Counted from the first letter of the stretch, positions 8,347 through 17,372 are shown. The stretch is DNA of 64,000 bases from Paenibacillus radicis (ex Gao et al. 2016) (GCF_014641555.1 NZ_BMHY01000002.1:380996-444995); one strand, 5' to 3'. Notes: generated by a model not told the origin, from the letters alone. Translations and numbers: made by a program.

Positions 8347-9909
8347 ATGACAACGGAATCGGACAAGCTTTCGAAATCCCGTCTTAATTGGATGATGGGG
8401 GCGCTTTTGGTAACTATTTTTTTAACCCAGCTGGATCAGACGATCGTCTCGACGGCGCTGCCGACCATTGTTGCGAAGCTGCAGGGCTTTGAGCATATGT
8501 CATGGGTGTTTACGGTTTATATGCTGGCCTCGACCGTCATGATGCCGATCGCAGGCAAGCTGTCGGATTTGTACGGCCGCAAAATCTTTTTCATGCTTGG
8601 GCTGTTATTGTTCATGGGAGGCTCCGCTTTATGCGGGGTGGCAGGGAGCATGCTGCAATTGGTGCTTTACCGGGGCATTCAAGGGATCGGAGCGGGCTTC
8701 CTGCTGCCGGTTACGTTCACGCTCGTCTTTTCCATTATGCCAAAAGAGCGGGCGGGCATCTATCAGACGCTGTATATGGGGGTATTTGCCCTTTCTTCGG
8801 TCGTTGGACCGGCGCTCGGCGCGGTCATTACAGCATTTTTGGATTGGCGGTGGATATTCTTCATCAACCTGCCTTTTGGCATCGCCATCTTTTTTGTCAT
8901 GAATCGGCTATTGTCTGGCGCGAAACCGAATGTCGGGCGCAAGCCTTCCGTCGATTGGGCAGGCGCGGCGCTCTTATCAGTCTCAACGCTTGCTCTCTTG
9001 CTTGGACTAAAGATGGGCGGGGAGGAATACGGCTGGCAATCGGCTCGGGTCATTTCACTGCTTGCTCTCGGTGCCGCCGCCGCCGTGTGCTTCGCTGTCG
9101 TGCAGCTTCGGGCAAAGGAGCCGATTTTACCGTTTGAGCTGTTTCACAGTAAAGTCATATCGGGTACGCTGATGGCGACCTTTGCCCAAGGCATTATGAT
9201 GTACGGTGCGCTTGTCTATATTCCCCTATTCGTACAAGGAAGCCTGGGCGGCGACGTCAGCGATTCCGGCGGCGCACTGACTCCGCTTATGTTTTGTGTG
9301 ATGGTAGGGGCAACCTTCAGCAATTCGCTTATTAAAAGATGGAGCTGGCGATTCAATATCGCGCTCTCGATGCTGTTTACCGGAGCGGGTCTGCTGATGG
9401 TCATCTACATGCCCTATGACGTGAACCCTTGGCTCATGCGCTTGATTATGGCGCTGATTGGTATCGGCATCGGCATTATGATGATGGTCGGGCAGATGGC
9501 GGTCAGCATGAGCGCCGACGAACGGATCAAAGGGGTTGCGACCTCAACAGTCGGATTTTCCCGCTCGATCGGCGGAGTGTTCGGCACGGCAGTGCTAACC
9601 TCGATCGTTAATAGCCGTCTCTCTGCCCTTTTGATGGAAAAGTCCGCGCAGTTGGAGCTTTCCCCGGACGGCGTGGAGCGTCTAGCTGACCCGCAGGCGC
9701 TGCTGCAGGCTGATTCTGGTTTGCCAGCCGAGACGCTGCAGCTGCTGCGCGCCACGTTGGGGGAGTCGGTGCAGTTCGGTTTCTGGTTTCTCGTAGCGGC
9801 AGCGGTGCTTGGTATAGCCGCTGCGGTCTGGACGGGTTCGGCAAGGTTCGAAGCCGGCAGAAGCAGCGTACAGAAGCCGGAGAAGTTAGCTGGTCCTCAT
9901 ATGCTCTAG
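8347..9909 (+). CDS. MFS transporter, DHA2 (EmrB/QacA) family, 14 TM
   Basis: Inner-membrane proton-coupled exporter (520 aa, the usual size for 14-helix DHA2 pumps). Visible signatures are LDQTIVSTALPTI in TM1 (motif D1), GKLSDLYGRKIFF (motif A) and GAGFLLPVTF plus LSSVVGPALGAVI (motif C). ATG 8347 follows a weak GGAGTAGGTGATGG. It lies 38 bp behind the TetR gene, a common regulator-pump pairing, so the pump may be the regulator's main target and may export a toxic intermediate of the pathway upstream. The C-terminal tail is hydrophilic. Confidence 0.88.
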   Translation: MTTESDKLSKSRLNWMMGALLVTIFLTQLDQTIVSTALPTIVAKLQGFEHMSWVFTVYMLASTVMMPIAGKLSDLYGRKIFFMLGLLLFMGGSALCGVAGSMLQLVLYRGIQGIGAGFLLPVTFTLVFSIMPKERAGIYQTLYMGVFALSSVVGPALGAVITAFLDWRWIFFINLPFGIAIFFVMNRLLSGAKPNVGRKPSVDWAGAALLSVSTLALLLGLKMGGEEYGWQSARVISLLALGAAAAVCFAVVQLRAKEPILPFELFHSKVISGTLMATFAQGIMMYGALVYIPLFVQGSLGGDVSDSGGALTPLMFCVMVGATFSNSLIKRWSWRFNIALSMLFTGAGLLMVIYMPYDVNPWLMRLIMALIGIGIGIMMMVGQMAVSMSADERIKGVATSTVGFSRSIGGVFGTAVLTSIVNSRLSALLMEKSAQLELSPDGVERLADPQALLQADSGLPAETLQLLRATLGESVQFGFWFLVAAAVLGIAAAVWTGSARFEAGRSSVQKPEKLAGPHML

Positions 9910-10022
9910 GCGGTGCATTTGTGTTAGCGTAAACTTTTTTGTTAGGTTTTGTTATTTTTTGCTGCCGGGTGTCGTCTTTCTTTGAGAAGAGTTATTTATC
10001 GCTCAATAGAGAGGCGGCGTCA

Positions 10023-10271
10023 ATGGTGGGATTGGAGCAGGATCGTAAGATAGATAAGCTAAGAGAATTGGAAATTATCGGCTATCGGTTGTGCTACGGC
10101 CTGCTCCAATCCGAGCGGCTTGCGCATGAAGCGGCAAAGGAGCTGCTGCTTCGTTTGTTCCGCGACAGCCGCATCTTTGCCGGAGCTGCTGCGGGATGCG
10201 AGGCGAAGCTGCTTCGGCGGGAAGCGGCGGAGGTATGCCGCCGCTATAGGAGTCAGGCGGCCGGACATTAA
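10023..10271 (+). CDS. Small hypothetical protein (82 aa)
   Basis: Unrecognised small protein, predicted all-helical and strongly charged (RKIDKLRELEIIGYRLCYGLLQSE ... AAKELLLRLFRDSRIF, separated here). I place the start at ATG 10023; the frame extends upstream to 9939 but that part is Phe/Cys-rich and lacks an RBS. No signal peptide or membrane helix in the chosen form. It stands alone between the MFS gene and a convergent oxidoreductase, ahead of a hairpin at 10298. Codon use fits its neighbours, so I think it is real. Confidence 0.5.
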   Translation: MVGLEQDRKIDKLRELEIIGYRLCYGLLQSERLAHEAAKELLLRLFRDSRIFAGAAAGCEAKLLRREAAEVCRRYRSQAAGH

Positions 10272-10297
10272 GCGTCGTTCGTCTCATAAAGCGGCGA

Positions 10298-10340
10298 AAA
10301 CCCTGCATCATGCGCCTGGGCGGCGAGCGATGCAGGGTTT
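10298..10340. terminator. Hairpin between convergent genes
   Basis: AAACCCTGCAT and ATGCAGGGTTT form an 11-bp stem around a 21-nt loop, between the + strand small gene and the - strand LLM gene. T runs are short on both sides (TTTAATGTT on +), so efficiency as an intrinsic terminator is uncertain. It is placed to serve both. Confidence 0.55.
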
Positions 10341-10348
10341 AATGTTGT

Positions 10349-11362
10349 TTACTGATTATCCGGCAAGCCAAACGCTTCGGCCAGCAGGCGATAAGATTTC
10401 ACTCTGGCCTCGAAGTTATGGATCGAGCTCATGACGAGCACTTCGTCTGCCTGATATTGCTCGGCCAGACGGAGCAGACCGGCTTTCACTTGATCGGGTG
10501 TACCGATAATGCGGCGTTCGCGCGCACGGTTGATCCGGTACAAATCATTTTCCGTGTACGGATAGTCTAACGCTGTCTGTACCGAAGGGAAGGCATGTTG
10601 GTCGACGCCGTTCTCTAGCAGCAGGAAGAATAGATCAGTACTCAGTGCGAGCTGGTTCGCTTCTTCCTCGGTGTCGGCGCAGATGGCAAGCGCAGCGACC
10701 ATCGATTTCGGACGATCATTGGACAGAGAAGGCTGGAAATGCTCTTGATAATGCTTCATTGCCGTTTCGCCGCCCGGCGTGCCGAAAAACTGGGCGAATG
10801 CGAAGGCCATGCCAAGCTGTGCCGCGATGCGCGCACTCTCGAAGCTGGAGCCAAGCAGCCATACCTCCGGCGGCTGCGAGATGGACGGGGCAGCATGCAG
10901 GCCGGAGAAAGGATGGCCCTCTGGCAGCTTGCCGTTCAAATAGCCGACGAAGTCCATAATCTGCTGCGGATATTTGTTAATGTCGACGAACTTATTTTCT
11001 TGCAGCGCGCGAGTCGCAAGCGGCATGCCGCCGGGTGCACGTCCAAATCCGGCATCGATCCGGCCGGGATACAGCGCTGCTAGCAGCTTGAAGTTTTCGG
11101 CAACTTTATAAGCACTATAGTGGGGGAGCATAACGCCGCCAGAGCCGAGGCGAATTCGACTCGTGGCATTTGCCAGATGAGCGATCAATATTTCCGGAGT
11201 GGAGAAGGAAAGCATTTTGCCGGCATGATGCTCGGATATCCAATAGCGGCTGTAACCCAGCTTTTCGACTTCCTGAGCCAGTCTCGTCGTATCCGCAAGC
11301 GCATCGGCTGCTTGCTGGCCTTCCCCGATATGAGATTGATCCAATATACCTAATTTGATCAC
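10349..11362 (-). CDS. LLM-class flavin-dependent oxidoreductase (MsnO8-like)
   Basis: Luciferase-like monooxygenase family protein (337 aa from the chosen start). Features are LGILDQSHI at the N-terminus, YSRYWISEHHAG, IRLGSGGVMLPHYSAYKVAENF, PGRIDAGFGRAPG and VWLLGSSFESARIAAQLGMAFAFA, all typical of the group often labelled MsnO8 or alkanal-monooxygenase-like. GTG 11362 is preferred over TTG 11368 because AGGAGG (11377-11372) is 9 bp from the GTG but only 3 bp from the TTG. Monocistronic. The physiological substrate of this clade is generally unknown. Confidence 0.88.
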   Translation of the reverse strand: MIKLGILDQSHIGEGQQAADALADTTRLAQEVEKLGYSRYWISEHHAGKMLSFSTPEILIAHLANATSRIRLGSGGVMLPHYSAYKVAENFKLLAALYPGRIDAGFGRAPGGMPLATRALQENKFVDINKYPQQIMDFVGYLNGKLPEGHPFSGLHAAPSISQPPEVWLLGSSFESARIAAQLGMAFAFAQFFGTPGGETAMKHYQEHFQPSLSNDRPKSMVAALAICADTEEEANQLALSTDLFFLLLENGVDQHAFPSVQTALDYPYTENDLYRINRARERRIIGTPDQVKAGLLRLAEQYQADEVLVMSSIHNFEARVKSYRLLAEAFGLPDNQ

Positions 11363-11554
11363 GATCAAGCACCTCCTATGATGAAAAACTGCTAACTGTT
11401 ATTATTTTGAGTACATTTATTATTATACCGATAGTGGACTGGAAACATCAACCTGACGCTCCGGAGGGCTCAAAATCGGTGCAAATATTGACTTGAAGCG
11501 TTATTAAGGGTATTATTACACAATCGTGAATAATGAACAGTAAGGGTGAAAATC

Positions 11555-11833
11555 TTGAATTCGAAACTGCAAATTAAGAATGTAACCTTGGCGGACAAAG
11601 ACATGAAATCCGGTTTGTTCCAGTACATTATGACGCTCGGCGACGGTTCCAGAGCGCGGTTGTTCTACAGCAGCACTCCCGAATGGAAATTGACTGGCGT
11701 TACCCGCATGCTGAACGTACCTTGCCCGCTTTGCCGCAAGGACTACTACTGCGGATGCTTCGAGAAAAACGCGGATTTGTTTGACCGTCAAATCAACGAT
11801 CAAGACCTGATCCCGGCTTCAATGAGAAGCTAA
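11555..11833 (+). CDS. Small cysteine-rich conserved-looking protein (92 aa)
   Basis: Unrecognised cytoplasmic protein. The second half has a compact CPLCRKDYYCGCF cluster with four Cys in 11 residues, which suggests a small metal-binding (zinc) site. There is no signal peptide. The TTG at 11555 is preferred over GTG 11546 because AAGGG lies 7 bp upstream of it. A strong terminator follows at 11858, so it is a single-gene unit. The leader has a plausible TTGACT-N-TTATTA-type promoter region around 11490. Confidence 0.65.
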   Translation: MNSKLQIKNVTLADKDMKSGLFQYIMTLGDGSRARLFYSSTPEWKLTGVTRMLNVPCPLCRKDYYCGCFEKNADLFDRQINDQDLIPASMRS

Positions 11834-11857
11834 TTGCCACTTTAGACGCTTAACAGT

Positions 11858-11899
11858 AGAAACGGCTCCGTCCTGATGGACGAAGCCGTTTCTTTTTTT
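11858..11899 (+). terminator. Intrinsic terminator
   Basis: AGAAACGGCTCCGTC pairs with GGACGAAGCCGTTTC around a short loop and is followed by TTTTTTT. It ends the 11555-11833 gene and lies only 7 bp before the first dyad of the repeat element. Confidence 0.85.
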
Positions 11900-11905
11900 G
11901 TGCTG

Positions 11906-12109
11906 AGCGAAGCTGCTTCGCAAATTAACGAAGCAAAATTCGCTGTTTGGGCTTTGAAGGCGGGGGATATATGCATTAGCGAATCTGCTTTCGCTTTTGG
12001 AGAACCTGTGTTCACGGTTAGCGAAAATAGGTTCGCTGCATAAGTAATCTCAGCTGAAGCAGCGTTCTACAGCGAAATCGCCTTCGTTAATTAGCGAAGG
12101 CGATTCGTT
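11906..12109. repeat. Composite palindromic element, locus I (single 204-bp copy)
   Basis: Single copy of the 204-bp element. Dyads (RCGAA..TTCGY) start at 11906, 11927, 11978, 12020, 12071 and 12093 (offsets 0, 21, 72, 114, 165, 187). The central palindrome is GAGAACCTGTGTTCAC at 12000-12015 (offset 94). The two linkers are 33 nt each and match no other locus. The last two dyads are also complementary to each other (CGAAATCGCCTTCG with CGAAGGCGATTCG), so they can form one long hairpin instead of two short ones. It sits between convergent gene ends. 12110-12212 holds nothing else I recognise. Confidence 0.8.
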
Positions 12110-12212
12110 GTAGAGGGATTATAGGGAAGCTAAAGGTTAAGTTACAGATGCGAGTGCAAGTGCAAGCGCAAGGTACTTAGGCGGATAGTTGGCCTTGAGA
12201 TTACCCGTCCCG

Positions 12213-13457
12213 TTATGAAGTGAATTTTTTAAGAACGATGACGGCATTATGGCCGCCGAAGCCAAACGAGTTGGACAGTCCAATCGTCAATTCGGCTTCA
12301 CGCGCTACGCCTGGCACATAGTCCAAATCACAGTAAGGATCTGCTTCCTCCAGATTGATTGTCGGCGGAATGAGATTATGCTGCATGGACTTGACTAGAG
12401 CAACAGCCTCGACGGCGCTGGAAGCGCCTAGAAGATGGCCCGTCATCGATTTATTTGCGGTGATGGGAATCTGGTAAGCTTGTTCGCCGAACAGCTTTTT
12501 GATCGCCGCAGTCTCGGATTTGTCCCCGACAACAGTGCTCGTTGCATGAGCGCTAATGACGTTCACTTCGTCCGGACGGATGCCTGCATCGGCAAGCGCA
12601 GCGCGCATAGCCTGGAAAGCGCCGATTCCTTCAGGGTGGGTGGCGACCATGTGGTAGGCGTCGGAGCTAGCGCCGTATCCAATCACTTCCGCGTATATAT
12701 GAGCATTTCGCTTTTGGGCGTGAGAGAGAGATTCCAGTATCAGAATGCCCGCGCCTTCCGCCATGACGAAGCCATCCCGGCCTGCGTCGAATGGACGGCT
12801 GGCATGAGCGGGATCATCATTGCGTGTGGAAAGCGCCGTTGCATTGCTAAAGCTGGCAAGCGAGATGTCCACAACGGCGGCTTCCGTACCGCCCGCAATT
12901 ACCGCATCGGCGCCGCCAAGACGAATGAGTCTTGCCGCTTCACCGATCGACGTATTGCCGATGGAGCATGCCGTTACCGGCGAGAGAGTAGGACCCGTAG
13001 CGCCGTATTTAATGCTGATCATGGCGGCCGCCATATTCGAGATCATCAGCGGCACCAGCGTTGGGCTTACCCGTTCCGGTCCCCGTCCTCGAAGGATGTC
13101 GGACTGATCAAGCAGCGTCTGGATACCCCCGACACCTGAACCGACATAAACGCCCAAGCGCTCGAAGTCCAGAGGCGAATCTGGAGCGCCCAAGCCGGAA
13201 TCCTCCCAAGCCTGCTCAGTGGCAGCCAGCGCTAGTTGGCAGAACCGGTCCATTTTCCGCGCCTCTTTTTTGCCGAACACAGCTTCTGCATCGAAGTCTC
13301 GCACGAGACCCGCAATTTGCGATTTATGCCGCGACACATCGAACGTATCGATCTTCGTAATGCCCGATTCGCCGCGCTGCAGCCCTTCCCAGAAACGATC
13401 TACTGTATTGCCGAGGGGGGAGAGCACTCCCATACCCGTAATAACGACTCTTTCCAT
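12213..13457 (-). CDS. fabF: Beta-ketoacyl-ACP synthase II (FabF/KAS II)
   Basis: Condensing enzyme of type II fatty acid synthesis, elongating acyl-ACP with malonyl-ACP (414 aa, normal length). The Cys-His-His triad is intact: Cys in PVTACSIGN, His in SAHATSTVVGD and His in NKSMTGHLLGAS, with the gatekeeper loop SFGFGGHN. ATG 13457 has AGGAGG 7 bp upstream. It is not in a fab operon: no ACP, FabG or FabD gene is near. It is divergent from an MmyB-type regulator. It may be a second, specialised KAS II for a secondary lipid, or simply the housekeeping copy. Confidence 0.9.
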   Translation of the reverse strand: MERVVITGMGVLSPLGNTVDRFWEGLQRGESGITKIDTFDVSRHKSQIAGLVRDFDAEAVFGKKEARKMDRFCQLALAATEQAWEDSGLGAPDSPLDFERLGVYVGSGVGGIQTLLDQSDILRGRGPERVSPTLVPLMISNMAAAMISIKYGATGPTLSPVTACSIGNTSIGEAARLIRLGGADAVIAGGTEAAVVDISLASFSNATALSTRNDDPAHASRPFDAGRDGFVMAEGAGILILESLSHAQKRNAHIYAEVIGYGASSDAYHMVATHPEGIGAFQAMRAALADAGIRPDEVNVISAHATSTVVGDKSETAAIKKLFGEQAYQIPITANKSMTGHLLGASSAVEAVALVKSMQHNLIPPTINLEEADPYCDLDYVPGVAREAELTIGLSNSFGFGGHNAVIVLKKFTS

Positions 13458-13595
13458 CTATATTCCTCCTTCAATTCATCCAAGCTTACTAATTCTTAGA
13501 TGCTATCTTGTCATGTTTGATATCCTATTACAAGTTGTAGATTATAATAGTATAATGACTACTAGGATAAAGTATGCTAAGGGTGGGATCAGCAA

Positions 13596-14438
13596 ATGAA
13601 TCAGCAAACTAGACTTCAGGCGTTATCCGCTTTTCTGAAGCAGCAGCGCTCCAAAATCGCACCAGAGTCGGTTGGACTGGCGGCAGGAACCCGCAGAAGA
13701 ACGCCTGGACTGCGCCGGGAGGAAGTTGCTCAGTTGGCCGGAGTAAGCACCACCTGGTATACCTGGCTTGAGCAGGGACGGGATATCCGGGTGTCGTCTT
13801 CCGTACTGGATTGCGTGGCAACCGCCTTGCAGCTCAGCGTCGATGAACGGAAGTATTTATTTGCGCTTGCTCTGGAAACGGGCGGACAAACGGCTCCAAT
13901 GGAAGGGCAGGCACAGCACGAAATCAGCCCGTCGCTGAAGCGGATTTTACAGGAGCTGCGCAATTGTCCCACGATTATTACCGACCGCAGATATGATATT
14001 GTCGGCTGGAACGAGGCCGCGGCTCATGTCTTTCTCGACTTTGAACGGATTCCGGCCGATCAGCGCAATATGATCCGGATGCTGTTTACCCGAAAGGAGC
14101 TGCAGCGTCTCGCCGTGAACTGGGAGCATTTTACGAGCGGCTTTCTTGCAATCTTCCGGGCCTATTACGGGCAATATGTGGAGGACGATTGGTATGAGCG
14201 GTTTTTGGAGGAGATGAAGACAGCGCATCCGGACTTTGAACGGCTCTGGAGGCAAAGCGAGGTAAAGTCGGCTCCGGAGGTACTGATCGAGTTCCGTCAT
14301 GCGAAAGCGGGCAAAATGCTGTTTCACCTTACTTCGCTGCAAGTGCAAGGAAGCGCCGATTTGCGCTGCAGTATTTATACGCCTGCTCCAGAGTCTTCCA
14401 CAGAGTTTAAGCTGAGACAGCTGATGGAAAGGCAATAA
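13596..14438 (+). CDS. XRE-family regulator with MmyB-like ligand-binding domain
   Basis: Transcriptional regulator (280 aa). The N-terminal HTH contains TPGLRREEVAQLAGVSTTWYTWLEQGRDI (first 20 residues TPGLRREEVAQLAGVSTTWY), the hallmark of the MmyB group. The C-terminal half (from about residue 105) is the PAS-like MmyB domain with DRRYDIVGWNEAA, which in characterised members may bind a fatty-acid-like ligand. ATG 13596 follows GGGTGGG. It is divergent from fabF with 138 bp between starts, so it may control fabF or the SDR gene downstream. Domain call is firm; the target is inference. Confidence 0.88.
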   Translation: MNQQTRLQALSAFLKQQRSKIAPESVGLAAGTRRRTPGLRREEVAQLAGVSTTWYTWLEQGRDIRVSSSVLDCVATALQLSVDERKYLFALALETGGQTAPMEGQAQHEISPSLKRILQELRNCPTIITDRRYDIVGWNEAAAHVFLDFERIPADQRNMIRMLFTRKELQRLAVNWEHFTSGFLAIFRAYYGQYVEDDWYERFLEEMKTAHPDFERLWRQSEVKSAPEVLIEFRHAKAGKMLFHLTSLQVQGSADLRCSIYTPAPESSTEFKLRQLMERQ

Positions 14439-14554
14439 CTTTTGAGAAAGCGGCTTACAACACATAGAGTAACTTGCTCCCTCTCCGAGTATTTTTTACA
14501 TCGTCTGGACATAATCTGACAGGTGTAACTATAGGTTCTGGAGGCGGAGCAAAC

Positions 14555-15298
14555 GTGAGATTGAAGGATAAAATAGCCATTGTGACTGGCGGAGCAAGCG
14601 GCATCGGTGCGGAAACCGTCAAACTATTTGTCAGGGAAGGTGCGAAGGCGGTCATTGCCGATTTTTCTGACCACGGGCAGCAGTTGTCGGAAGAGCTGAA
14701 CGGTGCGGGACATGATACGCTATTCGTAAAGACTGACGTTACAAAGAGTGAAGACGTACAGCGAATGGTAGAGGAGACGGTCCGCAAATACGGTCGAATC
14801 GATATTTTGTTCGCCAATGCGGGCATTGCTAAAGATGCGGCTGGTCATGAGCTAAGCCTAGAGGCTTGGCAGCGTACGGTAGATATTAACCTGACTGGTG
14901 TTTTTCTGAGCGATAAGTATGTGATTGACCAGATGCTGAAACAAGGCACCGGCGGCGCTATCGTCAATTGCGGCTCAATCCATAGCCATGTGGGAAAAGG
15001 CTCTGTGACGGCTTATGCAGCGGCAAAGGGCGGCGTGAAGCTGCTGACGCAGACGCTTGGCATCGATTATGCGCCCAAGGGTATCCGCGTTAATGCGGTA
15101 TGTCCAGGCTATATCGACACGCCTCTGCTGGCAGGCTTGAACGATGCAATTAAGCAGCATCTGATCAGTCTTCATCCAATTGGCCGGCTCGGGAAGCCTG
15201 AGGAAATCGCCAAAGCGGTATTGTTTCTGGCGAGCGACGACGCCTCTTTTGTTACCGGGACTACCTTGCTTGTTGACGGCGGTTATACGGCTCAATAA
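14555..15298 (+). CDS. SDR-family short-chain dehydrogenase/reductase
   Basis: NAD(P)-dependent oxidoreductase of the classical SDR family (247 aa). Features are the TGGASGIG nucleotide-binding loop near residue 14, NAG (FANAGIA), the Ser in NCGSIHS, the YAAAK catalytic Tyr/Lys pair and PGYIDTPLL. GTG 14555 is chosen because GGAGGCGGAG ends 5 bp upstream and MRLKDKIAIVTGG is a canonical start; the open frame runs back to 14474. The substrate is unknown. It may be read together with the MmyB-type regulator 116 bp upstream. Confidence 0.88.
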   Translation: MRLKDKIAIVTGGASGIGAETVKLFVREGAKAVIADFSDHGQQLSEELNGAGHDTLFVKTDVTKSEDVQRMVEETVRKYGRIDILFANAGIAKDAAGHELSLEAWQRTVDINLTGVFLSDKYVIDQMLKQGTGGAIVNCGSIHSHVGKGSVTAYAAAKGGVKLLTQTLGIDYAPKGIRVNAVCPGYIDTPLLAGLNDAIKQHLISLHPIGRLGKPEEIAKAVLFLASDDASFVTGTTLLVDGGYTAQ

Positions 15299-15318
15299 AC
15301 TTGTGTTGCAGTATGCAG

Positions 15319-15346
15319 CGGGAGGCCTTCAAGAGGCCTCCCGTTT
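15319..15346 (+). terminator. Intrinsic terminator of the SDR gene
   Basis: CGGGAGGCCT and AGGCCTCCCG form a 10-bp GC-rich stem followed by TTTT on the + strand. It lies between the SDR stop and the convergent argS stop; the - strand side has no T run. Confidence 0.8.
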
Positions 15347-15351
15347 TCCAT

Positions 15352-17055
15352 TTATATCTCAACGGGTGTGCGAATACCGAGCAGATGCAACCCTTCCTCC
15401 AAGCAGGCTCCAGTTGCCTTCACGAGCTCAAGCTTAGCCGTTCTTTCAGAGCTGTTTTCTATAAAAATACGCTGATGGCGGTAAAAACGGTTAAAGGCCT
15501 GCGCACACTCAATCAAATATCTTGCGAGTACGGAAGGCTCACTGCGTTCGGCCGCTTGCGCGAGGGCCTCGGGATAAGCGACAAGATGCTTGAACAGCTG
15601 CCAGCTATAATCGTCTGCTGCTTCCTGAAACGAATAAGTTGTGCTGTCCGCCTGCTGTTGTCCGTACTCTAGCTCGGCGCGGGTGAGCAGCCGCTGGATT
15701 CTAGCATAGGCGTATTGGACATAAGGCCCGGTTTCGCCTTCGAAATTGACTGTGTCCGCCAAATTAAAGTCGACGTTCAGTATACGGGAATGAAGCAGGT
15801 CGCCGAACACGACTGCCCCGATGCCGATGGCTTCCGCCACCTCGTGCTTATCAGCCAAATCAGGATTTTTCTCTTCGATTTTGAGCAGCGCATGCTGTAC
15901 CGCCTCGTCGAGCACTTCTTCCAGAAATACGACTTTCCCTTTGCGCGTGGACATTTTTTGTCCGTTCATCCGCATTAAGCCAAACGGCACATGCTGCAGC
16001 TGCTTAGACCAAGGCTTGCCCATCCGCTCCAGCACCAAAGCGATTTGGCGGAAATGCAGCGTTTGCTCGGAACCCACGACATACAGCAGTTTATCGCCGC
16101 CCATCACATCGTGACGGTATAGCGCAGTAGTCAAATCCCGGGTCGCATAAATCGAAGAACCGTCCGATTTGCGGATGATGCAAGGCGGCAAGCCTTCATC
16201 GTCCAGCCGAACAACCATCGCTCCGTCGCTTTCCTCCAGCAATCCCAGCTGTTCTAGTTCTTCTGCGACGGCTTCCATTTTATCATTGTAAAAGCTTTCA
16301 CCAAGCACATGGTCGAAGCGTACGCCAAGCCTGTCGTACAGCCGCTGAAATTCCGTTTTGCTGTCGGTGATGAACTTATTCCAGTAATTCAGCGCGGTCT
16401 CGTCGCCGGCTTCCAGCTTGGCGAACCATTCCCGCGCCTGCAGCTCCAGTTCGGGCCGATTTTCGACTTCCTGATGGAATTTCACATACAGCGACAAATA
16501 CGCTTTGATCGGATCAGCAGCAATTGCCGCATCATCGCCCCATTCTAAATAAGCGACAATTTGTTTGCCGAATTGTGTGCCCCAATCGCCCAAATGATTA
16601 ACGTTGACCGTATCATACCCGATTTTTCTTAAAATATGGTATAAGGCGTTGCCGATCATCGTCGACCGCAAATGTCCGATGCCAAAAGGCTTCGCAATGT
16701 TGGGGGAGGACATATCGATAATGACGCGTTTGCCTTGCCCGATATTAGGTGCTGCCGTAAATCCGGCTCCGTCCCGGTTGCTTGACATGTACTGCTCCAT
16801 CACAAGCGGACGATTGAGCTTGAAATTCAAATAAGGGCCGGCTGCCTCGACCTCCCAGTAATCGCTCGTCAGCTTGGGCGCCCATTCGCCGGCGATTTGC
16901 TGCGGGTTTTGCTTCAGCATCCGAGACAAAATAAAACAAGGAAGAGCCAGGTCGCCATGATTCTCATGGGCCGGAACTTCAAGAGCTTGGAAGATTTCCT
17001 CTCCGCTGAGCGGCAGATGGGATGCCAGTTTCTGTGCAATACGTTTTTTCAACAA
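15352..17055 (-). CDS. argS: Arginyl-tRNA synthetase
   Basis: Class I aminoacyl-tRNA synthetase charging tRNA-Arg (567 aa, usual range). The N-terminal tRNA-recognition domain is followed by the HIGH-equivalent FGIGHLRS, then KMSTRKGKVVFLEEVLDEA (KMSK-equivalent KMSTRKG), and the DALR anticodon-binding domain at the C-terminus (QLFKHLVAYPEAL to ... AFNRFYRHQRI). It starts at 17055 with AGGAGG upstream. It is under T-box control through the leader at 17091-17372. The product is slightly longer than the Bacillus enzyme. Confidence 0.95.
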   Translation of the reverse strand: MLKKRIAQKLASHLPLSGEEIFQALEVPAHENHGDLALPCFILSRMLKQNPQQIAGEWAPKLTSDYWEVEAAGPYLNFKLNRPLVMEQYMSSNRDGAGFTAAPNIGQGKRVIIDMSSPNIAKPFGIGHLRSTMIGNALYHILRKIGYDTVNVNHLGDWGTQFGKQIVAYLEWGDDAAIAADPIKAYLSLYVKFHQEVENRPELELQAREWFAKLEAGDETALNYWNKFITDSKTEFQRLYDRLGVRFDHVLGESFYNDKMEAVAEELEQLGLLEESDGAMVVRLDDEGLPPCIIRKSDGSSIYATRDLTTALYRHDVMGGDKLLYVVGSEQTLHFRQIALVLERMGKPWSKQLQHVPFGLMRMNGQKMSTRKGKVVFLEEVLDEAVQHALLKIEEKNPDLADKHEVAEAIGIGAVVFGDLLHSRILNVDFNLADTVNFEGETGPYVQYAYARIQRLLTRAELEYGQQQADSTTYSFQEAADDYSWQLFKHLVAYPEALAQAAERSEPSVLARYLIECAQAFNRFYRHQRIFIENSSERTAKLELVKATGACLEEGLHLLGIRTPVEI

Positions 17056-17090
17056 TGTGATCGACCTCCTGTACGGTAAAATGAACGCAT

Positions 17091-17119
17091 AAAAACCCCG
17101 TCTCGGAAGAGACAGGGTT
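17091..17119 (-). terminator. T-box terminator hairpin
   Basis: On the - strand AACCCTGTCTC and GAGACGGGGTT form the stem and TTTTT follows. It is mutually exclusive with the T-box antiterminator just 5' of it. Confidence 0.88.
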
Positions 17120-17372
17120 AAATTCCCGCGGTACCACTCTTATTGCCCGAATGATGCATGGCATCATAGGGACATCTCGCCGTTGTAACGGTACTGAACC
17201 GGGCCAACCTACGACGATGACGCTGCAACTTAATGCTGCGCTCGTATTCGGCAAGCCATCTCCCGGGTCCGCTTCATCCATTCGGTCATAACCGGCTCCC
17301 ACCATCCCGGCTCGCTTGTTATGACAGGAGCAGACTACTGTCCCGTTCGTCGACATTCGTTATTAATGTCAG
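17091..17372 (-). promoter_or_regulatory. T-box riboswitch leader of argS
   Basis: tRNA-sensing leader read on the - strand. It shows an AGTAGTCTG S-turn region, a long Stem I with GGTGGGAGCCGG apical bases, a likely specifier CGG (Arg) at 17271-17269 followed by the usual A, the T-box GAGTGGTACCGCGG at 17139-17126 whose TGGT pairs with the uncharged tRNA acceptor end, and a terminator at 17119-17091. Uncharged tRNA-Arg should stabilise the antiterminator and allow argS expression. Specifier and gene agree. The exact 5' boundary is approximate. Confidence 0.93.
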
